From Schistosoma haematobium (taxonomy: Eukaryota; Platyhelminthes; Trematoda; Strigeidida; Schistosomatidae): a DNA stretch of 64,000 nucleotides. The position numbers and the translations under genes were made by a program. Below the pieces are notes generated by a model. It did not search any database and was not told where the DNA came from. It saw nothing but the letters and a program-made list of their open reading frames with translations. Position 1 is the stretch's first letter. Each line of letters opens with the position of its first letter. The stretch spans positions 16,253,287 through 16,317,286 of the forward strand of contig NC_067195.1 in the NCBI RefSeq assembly GCF_000699445.3. Reading direction: 5' to 3'. This document shows positions 57,512 through 64,000 of this stretch, one piece after another.

Positions 57512-59842
57512 TTACGTGCAGTAGTCGTTTAAATGTTCTGGAAATCTTACTCTTCCGGAACGCGTCGTTTTAGGTTTATTTTCAGATACATTCGGAGTAT
57601 CATCGCTAGTGTTGGTTGTCGGTTGAGGAATTATGAGTGGAGTCGTGTCGTTTGATTGTAACGAAGGAAAATCGACGTAGATAGGATTTCCTTCTAAATA
57701 CGCTGCTTTGAGGCGATCGATGCTGATGCAATCGTTTGTTCCGTTCTTATCGACTATATAGTACTTCGGTTCGCGTTGAAGAACGTTGAAACGTCCTTCG
57801 TATGCTGATTCGAAAGGTCGTCGATGCGAGTCTCGACGAATGAAAACGTGTGTACTATATCGTAAGTCAGGTTGAACGAAAACATCCATGGATTGTGGTC
57901 GAGTGAAAGCAGGTTTAACTGAATGCATTGCGTTTGTAAGCCTGTTCGTGTAGGAGGTTAGATCCATGCTCATTGAACAGGATGAAGGATCCACGAATTC
58001 TCCTGGAAGTCGAAGTGTCGTTCCATAAACGAGTTGAGCCGCAGTGTATCCAATGTCAGCTTTCACTGCATTGCGGATACCTAGTAAGACAAGTGGAACA
58101 GCGTCGGTCCACTGTGAAACGTTTGCAGCTGATAGTGAAGCTTTCAGTTGTCGGTGAAAGCGTTCTACCAACCCGTTTGCTTGTGGGTGGTAGGCAGTCG
58201 TTCGGAAGTGAGTGATTCCTAAAAGTGTAGTCAGACGACGGAAAAGATCAGATTCAAACTGACGTCCGCGGTCTGTAGTGATGGTTGAAGGGCAACCGAA
58301 GTTTGCTACCCATCGTTCGACGAAGGTGCGGGCCACTGTTTCAGCAGTGATGTCCTTGATAGGTACTGCTTCTGGCCATCGAGTGAAACGGTCTACGCAG
58401 GTTAAAAGATAAGAGTATCCATTTGAATCTGGTAAAGGTCCTACCAAATCCAGATGAACATGGTCGAAACGAGCATCGGGAGTTTTAAACGAGCCTAAGG
58501 GACATTTATTGTGTCTGATAACCTTAGATTTTTGGCAGCTTACACAGGAGCGTGCCCACTCCCTCACGTCTTTATTCATTCCAGGCCAGCAAAACCTTTC
58601 TGTTATAAGCTTGATGGTTGCACGAACACCTGGATGCGAAAGTTTGTGCAATGTATTGAAGACATTGCGTCGATAATGCTTCGGCACGATTGGGCGATCC
58701 CTACCTGTAGATGTGTCACAAAGTAAGGTTTGGTTACCTGTTCCCATCTGTTTGATGCGTAGTTTAAGTGTTGTGGACGATAACTCGTGCTGAAGATCAC
58801 TGTCTTCTTTTTGAAGCTCGGCGAGTTTAAGAAGGTCGATTCCTTGGAAACTGTTCAAGGAAGTTATGCGAGATAAGGCGTCTGCAACTACATTGTTTGC
58901 TCCAGAGATGTGTTGAATATCCGAAGTAAACTGCGAAATGTAGCCCAGTTGTCGAGACTCACAGGGAGAGTACTTGTCAGAAGGAGAGCTTAACGAGAAA
59001 GTGAGCGGTTTATGGTCCGTGAAAAGAGTGAATTCACGGCGTTCGATATAGTGTTGGAAATGCCGTACAGCACAATACATAGCTAGGAGTTCCCTACCGA
59101 ATGTGCTGTACCTCGATTCGGTGTCTAGCAACCTTCTAGAGAAAAATGCCAAGGGTTGCCAAGAGTTGTTAACCCATTGTTGTAAGACGCCTTCGATTGT
59201 CGAGTCCGATGCGTCTACTGCGATACTAATGGGTGCTTCGGTGTCCTGATGTGCGAGCATTGTCGCTTTAACGATCAGTTCCTTAACTGTGGAGAATGCT
59301 TTTCGTGCGGTGTCGTCCAAATTAATGGATTTCGCATTTCCACGAAGTTGGTCGGTCAGAGGTTTCATAAGTAATGCGCATTTCGGTATGAAACGTCTAT
59401 AGAAACTTACGAGGCCGTTAAACGTGCGTAGTCGCTTGACGGTGGTCGGTTCTGGGTAATCCAGAATGGCCGCCACTTTGGTCCTAAGAGGTCGAATGCC
59501 TTGAGCGTCGATAGCGTGTCCTAGGAAGTCTAACGAGTCGGTTCCGAATTGGCACTTCTGAACGTTTACAGTTATGCCATGTTTTTGTAGTCGTTCGAAA
59601 ACAAGATCCAGATGCTTGAGATGTGTTTCTCTGTCCGGACTTGCGATTAGACAGTCGTCAACATACGCATGTACGAAGTTGAGACCTCGGAAAACGTCGT
59701 CTATGAATCTTTGGAATGTTTGAGCAGCATTTCGTAGACCGAAAGGCATTCGCAAAAATTCATAGAGTCCGAAGGGAGTTATGATAGCTGTTTTCGGTAT
59801 GTCGTCAGTAGCCATAGGTATTTGGTTATACGCTTTAACCAA
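57512..59842 (-). pseudogene. pol: RT (main part), RNase H, integrase
   Basis: An open frame of 776 residues. RT with YVDD at 60-63; RNase H with D210, E251 and D276; integrase zinc domain H399, H403, C433, C436; integrase core D465, D524, E560 (35 residues between the last two). A C-terminal tail ends [16 protein letters not shown], a common form at the end of gypsy pol. All catalytic residues I looked for are present. The apparent start lies inside RT. The true N-terminal part is in another frame (59779-60588), separated by a single-base loss in the A-run at 59854-59858. Between its stop and the 3' LTR are about 470 bases with poly-A/T tracts. Confidence 0.93.
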
Positions 59843-60588
59843 GTCGATTTTCGAAAAACACTTGTACCTTTCAAGGTAGATGTCAAATCGTGAATGTGAG
59901 GCAACGGGTAACGATCGGGAATGGTTTTCGCGTTCAGTCGCCGATAGTCACCAGTTGGACGCCAATCGTTGCTGTCCTTTTTAGGGACCATGTGCAACGG
60001 AGATGCATAAGGGCCACTTGACGGTCGTATGATTCCTAAGTCTATCATGTGATCGAATTCGTTTTTCGCTAACCTGAGCTTTTCAGGAGCTAGTCGTCGT
60101 GCTTTAGAAAATACAGGTGGTCCTGTAGTCGTGATGTGATGTGTAACATTGCTGGTTACACACGGTAGTTTCGGTTGAGTTTGTTGTATCCCAGGGTACT
60201 TATCGAGTAGTGGTTGGTAGAGTGGGTCTATCATATGTTTAACTGTGACTGGGGATAATCTACAACCAGAGAAGGAAGTTACACAAACGGACAAATTAGT
60301 GTTTCCGTCTACTAGCCTCCGTTTGCGAGTATCGATGATCAGATTGTGGTGTTGTAGAAGGTCCATACCAATGATTGGCATTGAAACATCTGCAATAACG
60401 AAAATCCAGTGAATGGGTTTGCGTAAACCCACGTTAAGGTAAACGTACCTTTTGCCATACGTAGCGATCGGTTTTCCGTTTGCCGCCTGTAGGTTAAAAG
60501 CCGATTCCTGAAGCCGGTCGTTGAGATTTGCTGGGAGAACGCTAACTTCTGCGCCAGTGTCGACGAGGTAGCGAACTCTCGTTGTCAC
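59779..60588 (-). pseudogene. pol: protease and start of RT
   Basis: An open frame of 269 residues with the aspartic protease motif DTGA at 10-13, a flap region, and the first RT blocks ([20 protein letters not shown], then [12 protein letters not shown]). The frame leaves the RT sequence after about residue 246, where one base has been lost from a homopolymer at 59854-59858; the tail to 59779 is out of frame. The break separates protease from the polymerase active site. Confidence 0.9.
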
Positions 60589-60635
60589 ATCTGTGACGAA
60601 TAACAGACGGCTTTGTTCGCCGGCTACGGTTGCCG

Positions 60636-61466
60636 TTAACGCGTGCCGGCTTGGAAGTTTCCCGAATTGTTTTTCGAATCAGTCGGTTTCGTGCTGGGAA
60701 AATTGCAGGGTTTTCTGCAATTTCTGAAAAACTTTCCGTACTGGGTATGATACCAGCACCAGTCGGGGTTATCTGTCTCTCGTGGTCTAGAGACAGATCG
60801 CTTACGAGAAATGTTTCTACGTGGTGTGCGCGATCTCTTACGGTCGGTACGAAGACTGAGATAACGCGTGAGTGTGTGACATAAGTCGGTTATATCATTC
60901 TGAGTCGTGTGAGGCTTTTCTTTGACTGAAAATACCTCGGTAGTAGGTTTCGTAATTTCTAAAATGCGGTCGGCTGATGCAGCTAGTTCGTCTAAGGCGT
61001 TGTTCTGAAACGAGACCAGAACTGCTTGCACCTGTTGGGGAAGTTTTGACAAAAAGAGTTGTTTGAATAGACCTTCGTCGAAAGTTCTTGGGCCTATAAC
61101 CTCTCTCATCCGTTGCAACATGTCTGTCGCAGAACCATGTTGCAGGTCGATGTTATTGAAGAGTTGATCTAACCTTTGTCGATCGGTTAGATCTCCTCTT
61201 TTAAGAATCGAACGTTTCAAGGTTTCGTAAGGTTCAGAAACATCACTGGTAAACATACTAGGTGTTACGTACCTGTTGAATTCGCGTGGTAGTGCCTTGA
61301 CTACTGCGAGGAATTGTGCACGTGTGTCGATCACGCCGTGCTCGGAGAAGTCGGCTTCTGCGTAGCAAAACCAAGCTTCGATGTTGTCGGGCCAGAAAGG
61401 CATCAGTTGAAACGAAGGCGGGGACAAAGTCTTAAGCTTGAGTACTTTAGGTGTCTGTTCAGTCAT
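60636..61466 (-). CDS. gag of the Boudicca-like element
   Basis: An intact 276-residue ORF. The capsid-type region opens with [17 protein letters not shown] and continues with a helical body ([18 protein letters not shown]). A basic arginine/serine stretch (about 207-230) is followed by the CHCC nucleocapsid motif C237, H240, C250, C254. It would form the particle and bind the RNA. The ATG lies about 180 bases after the 5' LTR, behind an A-rich leader. It stops at 60636; pol is in a different frame starting nearby. Confidence 0.88.
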   Translation of the reverse strand: MTEQTPKVLKLKTLSPPSFQLMPFWPDNIEAWFCYAEADFSEHGVIDTRAQFLAVVKALPREFNRYVTPSMFTSDVSEPYETLKRSILKRGDLTDRQRLDQLFNNIDLQHGSATDMLQRMREVIGPRTFDEGLFKQLFLSKLPQQVQAVLVSFQNNALDELAASADRILEITKPTTEVFSVKEKPHTTQNDITDLCHTLTRYLSLRTDRKRSRTPRRNISRKRSVSRPRETDNPDWCWYHTQYGKFFRNCRKPCNFPSTKPTDSKNNSGNFQAGTR

Positions 61467-61627
61467 GATGAAGTATGAAGTACGATAATGAACGAGGGGA
61501 AAATATATATATATCCAAGAAAAAACACGAAAAAAAAATCACAATGCTTAAAAAAAATAAAAAATAAGGCAACGATATATAATAATCCCAAAAAGGAACA
61601 GACTCACAGTTGCAAATAGGTGTACCA

Positions 61628-61646
61628 GATCACGTCGGTCTCACCA
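61628..61646 (-). promoter_or_regulatory. primer-binding site, tRNA-Trp type
   Basis: TGGTGAGACCGACGTGATC on the minus strand, one base inside the 5' LTR. It fits the 3' end of tRNA-Trp with two mismatches; this primer is typical of the CsRn1 clade. Confidence 0.75.
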
Positions 61647-61647
61647 A

Positions 61648-61968
61648 TGATGATGTCACAGGTATTCAGTGTTTGACAACGCTTCTACCAGTAACACCTT
61701 CTAATGTATTTCGTTCCCACCCAGAGAAATCAAAAGACAGAGTCGAGGAGATCGGAAGAGTATATTTGGCGATGACCAATATATCGGAATTCTCTGATCT
61801 AATCTAGCTAGCGATTGCGGTTGATGTTGAGCACGGCGTTACCACACGTGATCTGGTGCGGATGCTTGACCGAGCGCCTTCAGCTAGATGGATCCACTAA
61901 AACATATGATCAGCATCCAATGTCGAAAACTTAGTGCTATTTATTTTGGGGATTTACCTACCGCTACA
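61648..61968 (-). repeat. 5' LTR of the Boudicca-like element
   Basis: A 321-bp copy of 56720-57040. It should hold promoter and poly(A) signals of the element, but I cannot place them with confidence. Confidence 0.93.
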
Positions 61969-62376
61969 CCGGTATTATTGCCAACAAGTGATTTAAACTG
62001 GCCTGTAGTATTTTTTTTCGAAGTAATAGGCGTACTAACTGCTGGATTTCTTTGGTATTACTATCCCGATTTGATTACTATTCACTGAAGGATGTAGTTC
62101 TCTAAGAGACTTTAGTAATTAAAATGTTGGTGTTTACGTTTGAGCTCTCAACAAACTGGTTTCACAGTTTGACTGGATAATAAGTCCTTACAGTGCGCAA
62201 TTAGTATCTGTGAATCCAAAAATATTTAACCAATGTAACTATTTTCAAGTACACAGTTATGTTCGTTTTATTTCGCTAAATATGTTCAGATATGATTTAC
62301 TTACTAATTCCCATTGATTCTTTTGCTAACTAGAGCTCCTTAGTAAACTGAACTAAAGTATTTCAATCTCTTGAAA
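61969..62376 (+). repeat. repeat unit B, right part
   Basis: Reverse complement of 48894-49302, continuing unit B on the far side of the LTR element. It begins with the right CCGG target duplication (61969-61972) and ends where unit C begins. Confidence 0.9.
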
Positions 62377-64000
62377 GCTAAACTGATCACTAGTATGGTC
62401 GGATAATTCAAACAACGGGCTAACTACTGTATCCAAGCAGCTAGCCCGTGTCTGGTAAAGGATACTAACTCCGTTGAGCGTGTCCAGCGTGTAAGAACGA
62501 AATTAGTGAAGGGTCTTTCTAGACTCCCTTACGATGAGCGTTTAAAACGCCTAAATCTTTTCCCCTTGTCGTATCGTAGGACACGAGGTGACCTTATACT
62601 GCCATTTCGTATCTTTAATTATGATTTGGGTGTTAATATATCTTATCCTTTTGCTCCCTCCAGCACTAATAATCTCCGAGGTCATAGCAAGAATGTTCAC
62701 AAACCACGATCTAATAAACTTAAAGTGGAGTCCCGTTTTTCTCATCGAGTAGTCAATCGTTGGAACGCCTTACATGAACAAGTGGTATCAGCCCCATCAG
62801 TGAATACTTTCAAGGAAAAGCTGGACCTTCACTGGAAAGCAATGTGTCAGGATTAATACAGGTTCACCAACCTACTATCTTTATTACTGAAGACTGACTA
62901 AATGTAGTGTTATCCTATCTCCTAATTTTGCGGAAAATTTTATCCGTTTTGGGGAAATTTTTGGGAAGCCGCTATATAAATTTTTGGGGAAATAGTACAA
63001 AAACCCCAAAATTTCCTCAGGTATACGGATTTCCCCAAACTCTGGGAAAGACCATTTGACTTTGGGTAAACCCCGAAATAGGGCCCCAATCTCCGGAGAT
63101 TGGGTACTTAGTAATAATGCAAGATATATCTCTTATTCCACATTGATTTTGCAGTTGAATTAACGTTAAATAATGGCTTTTGCCATGCTTCAGATAAAGT
63201 CGAACGCCGTCTAAACACTAATTATGCACACGTCTTATCACAAACTACTCAAAACTTCAGTGCATTTTTGTAGTATGTCAATATTCCTGAAGTCACTGTT
63301 AATTAGCTAGTCAAACCATTCTTTAACTAGTGTAGCGTGTCTATTTACGTAACAGATGCCTTTTCACAGTTCATTTCGCTATGTTTCAGTGTTTATGCTT
63401 TCATAAATACCTATTAAATTATATTGAACACTGTTCGTAGGATTTCTCACTTTCAGGAGATTTATCTACCTTAGCTTTCCGGCTCTATATGTTACCGTTG
63501 TAAGTTAAAAGTAGCAATGTTAGGGGCTTCACCCTCTCAAATTCCTTTGTACGGCCGAGAGTGGGGAGAGTTAGCTCTCCTTGAAATGCCCACATGGTCA
63601 CGCCTATACAGCCACTGCTAGGGAAGTCCTACCAACTTTCTTCTCGCGGTGGGAGTGTTGTTTACTAAATTGAGAGGACGAAAAGCGAATATCCGGCGCC
63701 TTAACCGGGTTGGTGGACACGGAGAGCCCACCCAGAGGAGTTGGAAAACCTTGAGTCCAAACCAATTTTGCACATGGGCTGCAGGTTCCTGAAGGAACAA
63801 ATGGCACATGAACCTATTGTTGGTCACCGTCTACCATGGGATTGCATCTGCTTACGTTGCTCCACTTCCTTGTGGACTAGATCTTGAGGTCGGAGGTTCC
63901 GGTTGTGTCCCTCTAAGAAAACCACCTGCTTCGGTTTGGGCACTCGGGCAGTAACACAGTCCACTCACAAATCAAGTGACTTGTGTGGCGCATATGAATT
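62377..64000 (+). mobile_element. repeat unit C with CR1-like 3' end, runs off the window
   Basis: Reverse complement of 49612-51235, nearly identical. It directly follows the end of unit B in the same orientation, so B and C are head to tail. It contains the CR1-like tail (62506-62856), the 20-bp palindrome (63085-63104) and the GC-richer segment. Confidence 0.88.
62506..62856 (+). pseudogene. CR1-like reverse transcriptase C-terminal fragment
   Basis: Encodes the same 116 residues as 50756-51106, with at least one silent difference (CTT for CTA in the DLILPF segment). As there, the polymerase domain is missing. Confidence 0.75.

Larger units (their letters stand above)
56720..61968 (-). 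mobile_element. Boudicca-like LTR retrotransposon (CsRn1 clade)
   Basis: A 5.25-kb element with 321-bp LTRs that differ at five positions, 4-bp target duplication, tRNA-Trp-type primer-binding site, polypurine tract, gag and pol. The gag zinc motif is C-x2-H-x9-C-x3-C, the unusual CHCC form that marks the CsRn1/Kabuki clade of Ty3/gypsy, to which Boudicca of S. mansoni belongs. Gag, the protease/RT start and the rest of pol lie in three different frames. The gag-pol change may be natural; the one inside RT is a mutation. It is inserted in repeat unit B. Recent but defective. Confidence 0.93.

Overview
The window is eukaryotic nuclear DNA from a blood fluke, genus Schistosoma. Evidence: AT-rich sequence with long introns, GT-AG spliced genes of flatworm character, tRNA-derived SINEs carrying hammerhead ribozymes of the Sm-alpha type (a schistosome hallmark), a CsRn1/Boudicca-clade LTR retrotransposon, and RTE-, CR1- and Penelope-like fragments. 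The species cannot be fixed from sequence alone.

Layout: 232-4370 is a compact Ty3/gypsy-type LTR element (minus strand, 168 bp LTRs, broken ORFs). 5608-6553 is a decayed, intronless-looking coding remnant. 8643-19348 and 32012-39512 are two host genes that I assembled from three exons each. Both are on the plus strand, use phase-1 introns, and encode small four-transmembrane proteins that look like diverged tandem paralogs. Between and inside them lie SINE copies and a large palindrome: near-identical arms of about 3.3 kb (25430-28742 and 33966-37276) around a spacer of about 5.2 kb that contains exon 1 of the second gene. 42170-43245 is a short composite holding the start of an RTE-type retrotransposon ORF. 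43873-47873 (minus) is a complete six-exon NFU1 gene, the mitochondrial Fe-S cluster protein, with every splice junction in phase.

From 48.9 kb to the right edge the window is nearly all mobile DNA. A repeat unit of about 2.35 kb carrying the 3' end of a CR1-like element occurs once in minus orientation (48894-51247). It occurs again as a head-to-tail pair in plus orientation (56024-62376, interrupted, then 62377-64000, which runs off the window). A near-complete Boudicca-like element (56720-61968) interrupts the first of that pair, and the uninterrupted copy at 48.9-51.2 kb preserves the empty target site. A decayed gypsy integrase relic and a solo Boudicca LTR lie between them (53.0-54.8 kb).

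Only three host genes are supported: two unnamed four-TM genes and NFU1. The most unusual structures are the palindrome around one gene's first exon, and the recurrent inverted SINE composites, whose junctions fall at or inside the hammerhead ribozyme.
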